From the NCBI GenBank assembly GCA_900316615.1, contig ONDU01000003.1:1-41737 (forward strand): DNA of 41,737 nucleotides. Reading direction: 5' to 3'. Of this stretch, positions 1-8,639 are shown piece after piece. Source of the DNA: an uncultured Eubacteriales bacterium. GTDB taxonomy: Bacteria > Bacillota > Clostridia > Oscillospirales > Acutalibacteraceae. The position numbers were made by a program, and so were the translations under genes. The notes beneath the pieces are model-generated. The model made no database searches, had not been told where the DNA came from, and was given only the letters and a program-made list of their open reading frames with translations. How positions within the stretch are numbered: the stretch's first letter is position 1; the number at the start of each line of letters is the position of its first letter.

Positions 1-10
1 TTATTCCTGC

Positions 11-727
11 TCATTTCTCAAAGTCCTTTCTGCTTACGTGAGGTATCATTCCTATAAGCGGCAATCCGAGAGTATTCGTTATATCGTTCTCCGACTTGAA
101 TCTCTTGTTGAAGAACTCTTTTATTATTACTATCACAAGAACAAACAGCAAACCTGCAAAAGCTCCTATAAAAGCATTTCTCAGTGCATTGGGACCTACA
201 GGATTTCCGTTGTTGGCAAGTCTTGCTTCATCTACTACCTTTACGGAACCTGCCTCTACCACGTCCATAATAACAGGCTGTGCTACCTTTACTACGTTCT
301 CAACTACCTTTTTGGCAAAGTTGGGATCAGTACTCTTCATTGATATTTCTATTATCTGTGTATTTGAAACTGTTGAAACTGTTATGGATTTTTCAAGCTG
401 CTCATACGTCATATTGAGCTGCATTTTGTCTATTACGGGCTGCAAAACCGAATTCGATTTTATTATTACCGAATAAGTACTTGCAAGCATCTGTGCAGCA
501 GCTATTTCACTGTTGTTTACGCTCTTTTCACTGTCGCCCTTTTTGTTGTTTACTATAAGCTTGGAGCTTGCCCTGTACTGTTTAGCCATAAGATTGTCTG
601 TTGCCAGATAAGCTCCCGCCCCGAACAAAAGTGCTGCCAGTATCATCGGCAGTATATTTTTCTTGATTATCTGAAAAAACACAGATAAATCTATTTCGGT
701 ATATTTTGCCTCTTCTTTTCTTTCCAT
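11..727 (-). CDS. CpsC/Wzz-like polysaccharide chain-length regulator
   Basis: This 238-residue protein has the layout of the Wzz/CpsC/YveK family: a short cytoplasmic start, a membrane helix at about residues 24-43, an extracytoplasmic region that begins with the family-like stretch QYRASSKLIV, and a second helix at about 183-205 followed by LGLPLIGMIP and a basic-acidic tail. Family members act with a cytoplasmic tyrosine kinase (CpsD) to control export and length of capsule or exopolysaccharide. The stop is inside the window. An AGGA just before the left edge suggests that another gene, perhaps the kinase, starts right after it; that gene is not visible. The start follows AAGGGAAATTGAT. 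It has its own promoter at 808-836. Family call is firm; the exact polysaccharide is unknown. Confidence 0.85.
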   Translation of the reverse strand: MERKEEAKYTEIDLSVFFQIIKKNILPMILAALLFGAGAYLATDNLMAKQYRASSKLIVNNKKGDSEKSVNNSEIAAAQMLASTYSVIIKSNSVLQPVIDKMQLNMTYEQLEKSITVSTVSNTQIIEISMKSTDPNFAKKVVENVVKVAQPVIMDVVEAGSVKVVDEARLANNGNPVGPNALRNAFIGAFAGLLFVLVIVIIKEFFNKRFKSENDITNTLGLPLIGMIPHVSRKDFEK

Positions 728-807
728 ATCAATTTCCCTTCATCATTTCTTACACACGAAACCTCTTTAGAAAAAAGCTTCCGTACATCTCTCCATTTCT
801 CCTTTGA

Positions 808-836
808 ATTATACAACATTCCCTTTACTCAGTCAA
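808..836 (-). promoter_or_regulatory. Sigma-A promoter of the CpsC-like gene
   Basis: Read on the minus strand, TTGACT (831-836) and TATAAT (808-813) are separated by exactly 17 bases. The predicted transcript start is near 801, giving a leader of about 73 bases before the CpsC-like start at 727. Confidence 0.75.
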
Positions 837-979
837 GCATATAAGTATATATTGAAGTAATTTGTAAAAACATAATCAAATTCCAAGCATATTTTCTGCC
901 GTTTTTAGTGTATAAATTTGGTTTGCATTGTATTATACCGTATGACTTAAAATATACCTTGAAGCATTTTGCCTTAAAC

Positions 980-1004
980 AGCGGAAAATATTATAATATC
1001 CGCT
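980..1004 (-). terminator. Weak hairpin after the DUF4358 gene
   Basis: AGCGG and CCGCT arms enclose an AT-rich loop directly after the stop codon at 1005. There is no good U-tract on the minus strand, so termination is uncertain. The remainder of 728-979 is AT-rich and holds the CpsC promoter; I see no gene in it. Confidence 0.35.
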
Positions 1005-1544
1005 TTATACTACTCTTTTTTTGCTTTCGATTATATCCGAAAACGTATCGCCTGCAACATCTGAATTTTCCGATATTGCCATAAATACATACTCTCCCGA
1101 GCTGACTGTAGTATAATTTTTTATTTTTTCTATCTCCTTCGGACTTTCGGCAAACCCTTTTAGCTTTACCGATATATGCCTGTTTATTGCCTCGTTAATC
1201 TTGTCCTTCTGTGACTTGTCCTTAAGCTTGAAGCAGGCAAGCTCAGTTGCAGACGAGCTTGAGTCCGATATATATATCGACACCTGAGTTACGCTCTCCT
1301 CGGGTATATCAAAATGCCCCGAAATTTCACCGCTGTCAACCTCTGTTATTCCGCTGTACCCCATCTTCTCTATAATCTCTTTATTAAGCTGCGATGCCGA
1401 TATTTCTACCAGCCCTGATGAAACTTCTCTGTTACCGTTTCTATCGCTTACCTGCATTATTACGTATACAGACCCGACTATGGCTGCTATCGCTACAAGT
1501 GCTATAACTACAAAGGTGATAAATTTTCTGGTACTAGATGTCAT
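1005..1544 (-). CDS. DUF4358 membrane-anchored protein
   Basis: A 179-residue protein with an N-terminal membrane anchor at about residues 8-31 and an extracytoplasmic domain of about 140 residues. The domain matches what I know of DUF4358: a helix-strand region, a central stretch of the type ELACFKLKDKSQKDKINEAI, and a C-terminal block with GEYVFMAISENSD followed by a final helix. The family is common in Clostridia and has no assigned biochemical function. The start follows AGAGGTGTGAT. One cloverleaf repeat (1591-1683) lies 46 bases upstream, between this gene and thrS, so the gene may be read from the thrS transcript or from an unseen promoter. Confidence 0.65.
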   Translation of the reverse strand: MTSSTRKFITFVVIALVAIAAIVGSVYVIMQVSDRNGNREVSSGLVEISASQLNKEIIEKMGYSGITEVDSGEISGHFDIPEESVTQVSIYISDSSSSATELACFKLKDKSQKDKINEAINRHISVKLKGFAESPKEIEKIKNYTTVSSGEYVFMAISENSDVAGDTFSDIIESKKRVV

Positions 1545-1590
1545 ATCACACCTCTTTTCATTCTACGTCCGATTTCTGCGGCTCAGGTGC

Positions 1591-1683
1591 GGCGATTGCA
1601 GACCCGTGAACAAGTTCACGGGTGATTTAAAGCGAAACGCTTTAAATCCGTCAAAAGCGTTCGCTTTTGACGCTGCAATCGCC
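1591..1683 (-). repeat. Cloverleaf palindromic element, copy A
   Basis: An outer stem of 11 bp (GGCGATTGCAG at 1591-1601 with CTGCAATCGCC at 1673-1683) encloses three perfect hairpins with no bases left between them: 1602-1611/1614-1623 (10 bp, loop AA), 1624-1634/1638-1648 (11 bp, loop AAA) and 1649-1659/1662-1672 (11 bp, loop TT). By hairpin order it is in the same orientation as copies D and E. It sits 36 bases after the thrS stop. No U-tract follows. The conserved flank of the other copies is not clear here. Confidence 0.85.
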
Positions 1684-1719
1684 TAATCCCTGCTTATCCG
1701 CAATTTTTTTGATGTAAGG

Positions 1720-3666
1720 TCAGATTGCCTTGCTGTCTATTTCTTCTTTTGCCTTAGCTATGAAGTCCTCTGCCGTAAACGCTCCAATATCTCCGAGCTT
1801 TCTTGAGCGAACAGAAACTGTACCGTTTTCAACGTCTTTATCTCCCATAAGAAGCATATAAGGTACTTTCTCAAGCTGAGCCTCTCTGATTTTATATCCT
1901 ATCTTTTCGCTTCTTGTATCAAGCTCGCATCGGATTCCCACAGCCTGAAGCTTTTTTTCAACCTCTTTCAGAGCATCAATATGCCTGTCAGCTATCGGCA
2001 GCAGCTTGACCTGAACAGGTGCAAGCCATAACGGAAATGCTCCTGCATATTTTTCAATAAGCAGTGCAAGCGTTCTTTCGTAGCAGCCTATTGAAGTTCT
2101 GTGAATAATGTAGGGATTTTTCTTTGTACCGTCCCTGTCCACATACTTCATACCGAATTTTTCAGCAAGCATCTGGTCAATCTGTATCGTTATGAGAGTA
2201 TCTTCTTTTCCGTAAACGTTTCTTATCTGAATATCCAGCTTGGGACCGTAGAATGCAGCCTCTCCTATACCTATTTCGTAAGGAAGCTCAAGCTTGTCAA
2301 GTATACGCTTCATTATACCCTGAGCCTCGTCCCACTGCTCCTGTGTACCTATATATTTCTCTCTGTCATCAGGATCCCACTGCGAAAATCTGTAGGAAAC
2401 GTCATCATAAAGTCCCAACGTCTTAAGCATATATATTGCAAGCTCCAGACAGTTTTTGAACTCGTCCTCAAGCTGTTCAGGCGTACACATAAGATGTCCC
2501 TCTGAGATTGTAAATTGTCTTACTCTTATAAGACCATGCATTTCTCCGCTGGCTTCATTTCTGAAAAGCGTAGATGTTTCATTATATCTAAGCGGCAAAT
2601 CTCTGTATGAGCGTTCCCTGTTTAGGTATGCCTGATACTGAAAAGGACATGTCATAGGTCTGAGGGCAAAAACCTCCTTGTCATTTTCCGCATCGCCTAA
2701 AACAAACATTCCGTCCCTGTAGTGATCCCAGTGACCTGAAATTTTATAAAGGTCGCTCTTTGCCATAAAGGGCGTTTTTGTAAGCAGCCAGCCACGCTTC
2801 TGCTCCTCGTCCTCTACAAATCTCTGCAAAAGCTGAATAACCCTTGCTCCCTTAGGAAGCATTATGGGCAAGCCCTGTCCTATCACATCTGAGGTTGTAA
2901 AAAGCTCAAGCTGTCTGCCAAGCTTGTTGTGATCCCTTGCTATAGCTTCCTCTCTCTGCTTGAGGTATTCATCAAGCATTGAAGCTTTCGGAAAGGCTGT
3001 TCCATATACTCTGCAAAGCTGTCTGTTTTTGCTGTCGCCTCTCCAATACGCTCCTGTACAGTTCAAAAGCTTGAATGCCTTAACTGCTCCTGTAGACATA
3101 AGGTGAGGGCCTGCACAAAGGTCAGTAAAATCCTCCTGCCTGTAAAAGCTTATAGGCTCACCCTTATCTGCATGCTCCTGTGCAAGCTCAACCTTGTACG
3201 GCTCCTGTCTTTCCCTAAGCATTTCAATCGCTTTATCAGGCGAAAGCTCGAATTTTTCTATAGCTATGTTGCTTTTTACTATAGCTTTCATTTCCTTTTC
3301 TATCTTTTCAATATCCTCTGTTGAAAAGGGCTTTTCTACATCAAAATCATAATAAAAGCCATTATCTATGGCAGGTCCTATAGCTATCTTAGCCTGAGGA
3401 TAAAGCCTTTTTACAGCCTGTGCAAGAATATGCGATGTTGTGTGCCAAAATGTCTTTTTTCCGTCCTTATCATCAAATGTGAGTATCTCAAGCTCACAAG
3501 CACTATCAGACTCAAGCACTGTTCTTAAATCCTTTACCTCACCGTTTAATCTTCCTGCACAAGCATTTTTGAAAATTCCGCCGCCGAGTGACTTCGCTAC
3601 ATCTGCTATTGTTGTTCCGTTATCGTATTCCCTTACAGAACCGTTTTTGAATTTTACACTTATCAT
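1720..3666 (-). CDS. thrS: Threonine--tRNA ligase
   Basis: A full-length class II threonyl-tRNA synthetase of 648 residues, charging tRNA-Thr in the cytoplasm. The N-terminal TGS domain covers about residues 1-62. The editing domain carries HTTSH at 75-79 and CAGPH near 185, the paired metal-type motifs that remove mischarged serine. The catalytic core shows LRPMTCP, RNEASGEMHGLIRVRQFT (motif 2) and IGCYERTLALLIE (motif 3), and the C-terminal anticodon-binding domain begins around WLAPVQV. The start follows GAAAGGATTGAG. Expression is controlled by the upstream T-box and promoter. The length matches the family norm and no key motif is missing. Confidence 0.97.
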   Translation of the reverse strand: MISVKFKNGSVREYDNGTTIADVAKSLGGGIFKNACAGRLNGEVKDLRTVLESDSACELEILTFDDKDGKKTFWHTTSHILAQAVKRLYPQAKIAIGPAIDNGFYYDFDVEKPFSTEDIEKIEKEMKAIVKSNIAIEKFELSPDKAIEMLRERQEPYKVELAQEHADKGEPISFYRQEDFTDLCAGPHLMSTGAVKAFKLLNCTGAYWRGDSKNRQLCRVYGTAFPKASMLDEYLKQREEAIARDHNKLGRQLELFTTSDVIGQGLPIMLPKGARVIQLLQRFVEDEEQKRGWLLTKTPFMAKSDLYKISGHWDHYRDGMFVLGDAENDKEVFALRPMTCPFQYQAYLNRERSYRDLPLRYNETSTLFRNEASGEMHGLIRVRQFTISEGHLMCTPEQLEDEFKNCLELAIYMLKTLGLYDDVSYRFSQWDPDDREKYIGTQEQWDEAQGIMKRILDKLELPYEIGIGEAAFYGPKLDIQIRNVYGKEDTLITIQIDQMLAEKFGMKYVDRDGTKKNPYIIHRTSIGCYERTLALLIEKYAGAFPLWLAPVQVKLLPIADRHIDALKEVEKKLQAVGIRCELDTRSEKIGYKIREAQLEKVPYMLLMGDKDVENGTVSVRSRKLGDIGAFTAEDFIAKAKEEIDSKAI

Positions 3667-3729
3667 ATATTCTCAATCCTTTCAATAAAATTTACAATTT
3701 TGAAATTCTCCAAGCTTCAAGCCGACAAA

Positions 3730-3976
3730 AATCAAAAGACCTCGTCCCAATAATGGGACGAGGTCTAAAACTCGTGGTTCCACCCAAATTCAGTGCAAAA
3801 ATGCACTCTTAATTTCACATATAACGGTGTTCACCGATATACCTTTATTCGGTATACAGCTCCAAGGCGGTAACCTGCGGAAAACTGCCTGCTTCGCTTT
3901 CAGCCTGTGCGATGCTCTCTGTTAAAGCGTTCACCCCGCAAATATTGTCCTTATCAGTGCTTTTGTAAGTATCACT
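3730..3976 (-). ncRNA. T-box leader of thrS (threonine, specifier ACC)
   Basis: On the minus strand the leader contains the T-box sequence GGGTGGAACCACG (about 3773-3785) followed by a strong terminator. Further upstream lie an AGAGAG motif (3915-3920) typical of stem I and a candidate specifier ACC at 3869-3871, read in the context GGTTACCGCC, which fits threonine. T-box leaders bind uncharged tRNA, here tRNA-Thr, to favour the antiterminator and let thrS be transcribed. The specifier assignment comes from reading the stem I context by eye and has not been checked by folding. Confidence 0.93.
3737..3766 (-). terminator. T-box regulated terminator
   Basis: A 12-bp perfect stem (arms AGACCTCGTCCC and its complement, 6-base loop) is followed on the minus strand by TTTTGATTTTT. 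It is the terminator half of the T-box switch; the antiterminator would use the T-box bulge bases just upstream. Confidence 0.93.
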
Positions 3977-3982
3977 TCGGAT

Positions 3983-4011
3983 ATAATAGCACTAATTACA
4001 CAATTAGTCAA
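3983..4011 (-). promoter_or_regulatory. Sigma-A promoter of thrS
   Basis: On the minus strand TTGACT (4006-4011), a 17-base spacer and TATTAT (3983-3988). The start of transcription would be near 3976, giving a leader of about 310 bases that contains the T-box. With the leader this accounts for the 400-base gap between 3667 and 4068. Confidence 0.75.
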
Positions 4012-4068
4012 TAGCCTTCGTAAATTTTTTATGAAACTTTAAACCTTCAGTGTAACATCGTCGTTTTA

Positions 4069-5235
4069 TCAATTTTTGCTGTCCTCTTCTATCCAGCTTA
4101 TAATATCATCTATATCCTTCATACTTTTTGAAAGCTCTTCATCATTGTCAAAATCATCTAAATCGTCCAACGCAGATTTTACATCTTTTCTGTCAAAATA
4201 TTTTTCCGAAGTAGGAGCATATTTTTCGGGGTTTTCATCGTCATACTGAATGTCATCAAGAATATTGTCAACGTCATCAAGGTCTTTGTTTACTTCCTCT
4301 TCAACGTCTGTTATATCTATGTGAGAATTTCCGGATTTTACACTGTCTGCCTGTGCAACCTCATCAACAAAAACATCGTCTGTATGAATTATTGAAACAG
4401 GCTTTGTTTTCTGTTCCATATCTTCCTTAATGTTAAGCGTTATCTCAATCATCATAAACAGAATATACATACCTACAAGCAGGAATGAAACAGTATTGAG
4501 TGAGCCCATAATATCATAGGAACCGTTTTCGCCTAACTGCTTTATTACATCAGCTACCGTGTAAACCGTTACAACAACTACTCCGGGCATACCGTAAAGG
4601 AAAAGTCCCTTTACAGGATTTTTACATTCTATTTCCTGATATATTATTGCTGCATTGAAAACGGCAAGTGTCAGAAATGCCATATAGAACAAATCCGTCA
4701 TATCAAATGCGTGTACAGACTGCTTCGTATAGCTTATAAATGTTGTGAAGAGCTTCACACAGCACCAAAGAGGTGCTGTTACCGAGAACACTCCCATATT
4801 TTTAGCAAAATTTCTTCCCGAAAAGGACGATATGGCCATAATAAGTATAGCTATACCTCCCAGTGTGCCGAAAACAACGTCCACGAAAGAAGCTACTGTT
4901 ATATTTATTCCTCCGTTTATCCCCGGAGAAAGCATATCCCCCAGACCTATTCCGGCATTGAATATTATACAGCCCGCACTGAGTACACCAAAAAGTCCTG
5001 CAAGAAAATTCGTCTTTGGTCTGTATTTGCAGGGAGTTTTTCTGTCAGCCATACAAAGAAGCAGCAAAACAAAAAACAGCACTGCCACCATACATGTGTA
5101 TACTACCCATATCATTCCGCTGCTCAGAAAACCCGTATCAACTTCGTTTTCTACAAACAAAAGCTGATATACTCTCAGTACAACGGACAAAACAGCTACA
5201 GGTATGAACGGTATCCACGAAAGTTTAATTTTCAT
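4069..5235 (-). CDS. Multi-pass membrane protein with acidic cytoplasmic tail, unknown function
   Basis: I do not recognise this 388-residue protein. About eight hydrophobic segments fill residues 8-270, several separated by short charged turns. From about residue 285 the protein is hydrophilic and very acidic, rich in Asp and Glu (for example DITDVEEEVNKDLDDVDNIL), and ends in DIDDIISWIEEDSKN. No catalytic motif is visible. The start follows AGAGGTGTAGTT, and a promoter lies at 5342-5370. It is read towards thrS but is separated from it by the thrS promoter and T-box. An acidic tail of this kind might bind a partner or stay disordered; this is a guess. Confidence 0.75.
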   Translation of the reverse strand: MKIKLSWIPFIPVAVLSVVLRVYQLLFVENEVDTGFLSSGMIWVVYTCMVAVLFFVLLLLCMADRKTPCKYRPKTNFLAGLFGVLSAGCIIFNAGIGLGDMLSPGINGGINITVASFVDVVFGTLGGIAILIMAISSFSGRNFAKNMGVFSVTAPLWCCVKLFTTFISYTKQSVHAFDMTDLFYMAFLTLAVFNAAIIYQEIECKNPVKGLFLYGMPGVVVVTVYTVADVIKQLGENGSYDIMGSLNTVSFLLVGMYILFMMIEITLNIKEDMEQKTKPVSIIHTDDVFVDEVAQADSVKSGNSHIDITDVEEEVNKDLDDVDNILDDIQYDDENPEKYAPTSEKYFDRKDVKSALDDLDDFDNDEELSKSMKDIDDIISWIEEDSKN

Positions 5236-5341
5236 AACTACACCTCTGATTTTTTGTATCAGGAAATTTTTTATATAAACTCATATCCACACTAAGAACG
5301 TAATAAATATTTATATAAACAAACTCCTGCCGATACCCTTA

Positions 5342-5370
5342 ATTTTATTCTAATATAAGGAAGATGTCAA
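5342..5370 (-). promoter_or_regulatory. Promoter of the acidic-tail membrane protein
   Basis: On the minus strand TTGACA (5365-5370), 17 bases, TAAAAT (5342-5347). It lies in the 178-base divergent region shared with the SpoIID-like gene; no equally clear promoter was found for that plus-strand gene. Confidence 0.7.
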
Positions 5371-5413
5371 TACAAAATTTGTTTTAAACTATGTCAAAAA
5401 GGAAAGATAATTT

Positions 5414-6514
5414 ATGAAAAAAAATATTTCTGCAATATTATTCACACTTATTGCAATATCAGCAGCTCCTTTAATATCCATCGGAATAAACAACAATGCC
5501 TATGACGGATACACGGACAAAAACACATTTACAATACATCAGGACAGCAAAACAAAAAAAGCTTCAGCAACAGAAAACACTGTCGCTGAAAGCACATCAT
5601 TTTCTGCTCCTTCCGAAAAAGCCTCTGATACAAAGCAAAGAACGAAAAGCTCTGCAGTGCAAAATCTTTCCTTCAAAATATACGACAAAGCCGTAAAAAG
5701 CATAATAACCGTAAGTGATTTCGATTTTTGCTGCGGAGCTGTTATGACCGAAACAGATTTGGACATTCCATATGAGGCACTAAAGGCTGAAATAATTGCT
5801 TTGCATACTTATTATTCATACATCAGAAATGAAAGCCGTGCTGAAAATAAAAGCTTCGACTTTGAATGTAACACAAAGGTATGGGAGACTTATGTAAGTG
5901 AATCCGAGCTTAAAGAAAAGCTGCGTGATACATTTTCAGAAAGCTATGATACCGTAAAAAATGCTGTATCGGAAGTAAGCGATACATTTGTTGTTTTTGA
6001 CGGCAAGCCCTGTATGACAAAATATTTTGAAATATCGTCAGGAAAAACATTTTCATATAAAGAAATTTTCGGCAGTGATATTCCCTATCTCAGAAGCGTT
6101 CCTTCTCCGCTGGACGTTACGGCAAACAATTACAAAACAAAAATAAGCCTGTCGCCAAAGGAATTTGACGACAAGCTGAAAAAATATTTCGGCAGTTATT
6201 CTCCTGAAAAGGAGATTTCCGAAAACATAAAGAATATTTCTAAAACAGAAAACAACGCAGTTTCTTCGGTGGAAATAGGTAACATAAAGGCTGACGGCGG
6301 AAGGCTTGCGGAAATTTTCTCGCTGAGAAGCCGCTGCTTTGATATATCCTACGGCAACCAGCTTTACACATTTACTGTATGCGGCTGCGGTGAAAACATA
6401 GGTATGAGCAAATTCGGTGCCTGTAAAATGGCTGAGCAGGGCAGCAGCTTTACAGAAATATTAAGGCATTATTTTCCGTCAGCCGAAATAAAAAGCAGTT
6501 TCTCCCCTGTTTAA
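5414..6514 (+). CDS. SpoIID/LytB-domain protein, divergent
   Basis: A 366-residue exported protein. Residues 1-25 form a signal peptide or anchor; residues 30-85 are a Ser/Thr/Lys-rich linker; the rest is a SpoIID/LytB domain. SpoIID enzymes are lytic transglycosylases that act on peptidoglycan. The family glutamate is present at about E113 in AVMTETDL, followed by IPYEALKAEIIALHTYYSY, where family members usually read EALKAQAVAARTYA. The C-terminal signature is VCGCGENIGMSKFGACKMAEQG, against the usual GxGHGVGMSQxGA: the His is replaced by Glu and the Gln by Lys. The fold is clear but activity is doubtful. The start follows AAAAAGGAAAG. It stands alone and converges with the nitroreductase. 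Confidence 0.8.
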   Translation: MKKNISAILFTLIAISAAPLISIGINNNAYDGYTDKNTFTIHQDSKTKKASATENTVAESTSFSAPSEKASDTKQRTKSSAVQNLSFKIYDKAVKSIITVSDFDFCCGAVMTETDLDIPYEALKAEIIALHTYYSYIRNESRAENKSFDFECNTKVWETYVSESELKEKLRDTFSESYDTVKNAVSEVSDTFVVFDGKPCMTKYFEISSGKTFSYKEIFGSDIPYLRSVPSPLDVTANNYKTKISLSPKEFDDKLKKYFGSYSPEKEISENIKNISKTENNAVSSVEIGNIKADGGRLAEIFSLRSRCFDISYGNQLYTFTVCGCGENIGMSKFGACKMAEQGSSFTEILRHYFPSAEIKSSFSPV

Positions 6515-6528
6515 TGTTTTCACTCCAA

Positions 6529-6583
6529 AAATTCTGAATTTTACGTTTTTCTGTTTATAAGTTTTGATAAATAATCAGAATTT
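6529..6583. terminator. Weak shared terminator between convergent genes
   Basis: AAATTCTGA (6529-6537) pairs with TCAGAATTT (6575-6583) across a long AT-rich loop; U-rich stretches follow on both strands. The right arm includes the nitroreductase stop codon. The long loop makes this a low-confidence call. Confidence 0.35.
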
Positions 6584-7093
6584 GTTTCTGAAAGTAAATT
6601 CTGATATATCAATTCTTTTGTGATGTCTTTCGCTTGGCTCCATCGCAGGGTAGCCTATGGGAAGCAGTGAGACTATCTCATAATTTTCGGGAACTTCAAG
6701 TATTTCTCTTGCTTTTGCAGGGTCGAATGCTCCTACCCATGTACTTCCAAGTCCAAGCTCGACAGCTTCAAGCATCATATGTGTTGTTATGATACTTGCA
6801 TCAACAATGCCTTCGTCCTTACCGTCAAAGCTCCTTTTCCATGATTTGCCCTTATCATAGCAGACAACCATCATAAGCGGTGCATTGAATGTATATCTTG
6901 TACAGCCGTTTTCGTCAAGTGATTTTATTTTTTCCTTGTCTGTAATAACAAGTATTCTCTGCGGCTGAAAGTTCACGGCTGTAGGGGCAAGCTGTGCAGC
7001 TTTGAGAAGTGCTTCTATCTTTTCTTCTTCTACTTCCCTGTCTGAAAATTTTCTGCATGAATACCTTTTTTCTGCAAGCTCTAAAAAGGTCAT
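6575..7093 (-). CDS. Nitroreductase-family FMN protein
   Basis: A 172-residue protein of the compact nitroreductase type, which uses FMN and NAD(P)H to reduce nitro or quinone substrates. The N-terminal RYSCRKF carries the basic FMN-phosphate contacts, followed by LLKAAQLAPTAVNFQPQ, the standard APSAxNxQP block, and GLGSTWVGAFDPAKAREIL in the C-terminal half. The start follows AAAGGAGAG. The gene is the last of a minus-strand run that begins with the aminotransferase and trpS; a small membrane protein gene ends 15 bases upstream. The substrate cannot be told from sequence. Confidence 0.88.
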   Translation of the reverse strand: MTFLELAEKRYSCRKFSDREVEEEKIEALLKAAQLAPTAVNFQPQRILVITDKEKIKSLDENGCTRYTFNAPLMMVVCYDKGKSWKRSFDGKDEGIVDASIITTHMMLEAVELGLGSTWVGAFDPAKAREILEVPENYEIVSLLPIGYPAMEPSERHHKRIDISEFTFRNKF

Positions 7094-7108
7094 TTTCTTT
7101 TCTCTCCT

Positions 7109-7567
7109 TTAATTTGTATTTATATTTTCTGCAATATCTTTTATTTTTTCTATTGCATCTCTGTATTTTATATGCTCAAGAAATGATATTACGGCTGTTC
7201 CGAACAGTGCTGTAATTATCCAGTATACCCACGAATGAAAAATCGCAAATGAAAATATCAATGCCAAAGCATTCCACAAAATTAGAAATCCATAAAATGC
7301 TCTGCATTTTATTTTTATATGCAATGTTGATTTTCCGTTATGCCCGTTAATTTTTCCTTGAATAGCAGGATTAAATACCTTTCCCCTGTTCAATGAGTCT
7401 GTTCCTGTATCTGCATAGACTGTGAATGTATCGCTTTCAAATTCTCCGCTGTAGAAATCGGCATTTTGTCCGCTTTCTTCTGAGGTTCTGCTCTTTAATT
7501 CATCAAGTATATTTTCAGGTGAAGCATTTATTTCATAAATGAATTTGGGATAAAAAGGATTTTTCAT
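7109..7567 (-). CDS. Small two-helix membrane protein, unknown function
   Basis: I do not recognise this 152-residue protein. Residues 1-85 are soluble and contain several predicted strands. Two adjacent hydrophobic segments at about 92-110 and 113-129 (FYGFLILWNALALIFSF and WVYWIITALFGTAVISF) form a helical hairpin, and residues 131-152 are a charged C-terminal helix. The start follows AGGTTTATTTAAT. It lies 51 bases after trpS and 15 bases before the nitroreductase, so it is probably co-transcribed with both. Confidence 0.7.
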   Translation of the reverse strand: MKNPFYPKFIYEINASPENILDELKSRTSEESGQNADFYSGEFESDTFTVYADTGTDSLNRGKVFNPAIQGKINGHNGKSTLHIKIKCRAFYGFLILWNALALIFSFAIFHSWVYWIITALFGTAVISFLEHIKYRDAIEKIKDIAENINTN

Positions 7568-7618
7568 ATTAAATAAACCTCGTTACTTTGCTTACCGTTA
7601 ATTTTATGTTTTACATAT

Positions 7619-8638
7619 TTATTTAAGCACAAAGCCTATCTTCTTTACTGCCTTATCGAGTGTACGCTGTGATATTTTTTCCGCTATCTGTGCGGATTTT
7701 TCGTAACACTCCTTTAAATATGCCTTATCCTTTATAAACTGTGAAAATCTTTCCTGTACGGGTCTTAATTCCTCTACTACAGCTTCTCCGACTGCCGTTT
7801 TAAAATCGCCGTAGCCCTTGCCTTCAAATTCCTTTTCTATTTCTTCATATGTTTTTCCTGTCACTGCGGAATATATTCCCATAAGGTTGTTTATTCCGTC
7901 CTTGCCCTCACCGTATTTTACACAGGCTTCGCTGTCGGTTACGGCTCTTTTGAATTTCTTCATTATTACCTCGGGCTTGTCAAGAACCGCTACATATGAA
8001 TTTATGTTTTCATCAGACTTGCTCATCTTCTTTGCAGGCTCCTGGAGTGACATTACTCTTGCTCCTGTTTTTGGAATATAACCGTCGGGAACCTTGAAAA
8101 CATTTCCGTAAATTCCGTTAAATCTTTCTGCGATATTTCTTGTAAGCTCAAGATGCTGCTTCTGGTCTGCACCTACGGGAACGAGATCTGCCTGATAGAG
8201 CAGAATATCGGCTGCCATCAAAGCAGGATATGTAAACAAGCCTGCGTTTATGTTGTCTGAATGCTTTGCGGACTTGTCCTTGAACTGCGTCATTCTGGAA
8301 AGCTCTCCGAACTGTGTATAGCAGTTGAGTATCCATGCCAGCTGTGCATGTGTGCTGACGTGGCTCTGTATAAAGAAAAGACTTTTTTCCACATCAACTC
8401 CGCAGGCTAAAAGAAGTGCATATGCTTCATATATATTTGCCCTGAATTTTGCAGGCTCCTGTCTTACGGTGATTGCGTGTAAATCGGCAAGTGCATATAT
8501 ACAGTTGAAATCTTCCTGAAGCTTTATCCAGTTTTTCAAAGCTCCGAGATAATTTCCGAGAGTTATTGTTCCTGTAGGCTGTATTGCACTGAAAATTACT
8601 TTTTTTCTTTCCTGTGACTGTGCTGTCTGTTCGCTCAT
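7619..8638 (-). CDS. trpS: Tryptophan--tRNA ligase
   Basis: A complete class I tryptophanyl-tRNA synthetase of 339 residues. The HIGH-type motif appears as PTGTITLGN at about 21-29 and the KMSKS motif as KKMSKSDENINS near residue 208. The typical DQKQHLELTRNIAERFN block for tryptophan and ATP binding is intact. The GGAGG ribosome site lies inside the end of the aminotransferase gene, whose stop is one base from this start, so the two are translationally close and share a transcript. The length is normal. Confidence 0.97.
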   Translation of the reverse strand: MSEQTAQSQERKKVIFSAIQPTGTITLGNYLGALKNWIKLQEDFNCIYALADLHAITVRQEPAKFRANIYEAYALLLACGVDVEKSLFFIQSHVSTHAQLAWILNCYTQFGELSRMTQFKDKSAKHSDNINAGLFTYPALMAADILLYQADLVPVGADQKQHLELTRNIAERFNGIYGNVFKVPDGYIPKTGARVMSLQEPAKKMSKSDENINSYVAVLDKPEVIMKKFKRAVTDSEACVKYGEGKDGINNLMGIYSAVTGKTYEEIEKEFEGKGYGDFKTAVGEAVVEELRPVQERFSQFIKDKAYLKECYEKSAQIAEKISQRTLDKAVKKIGFVLK

Positions 8639-8639
8639 T

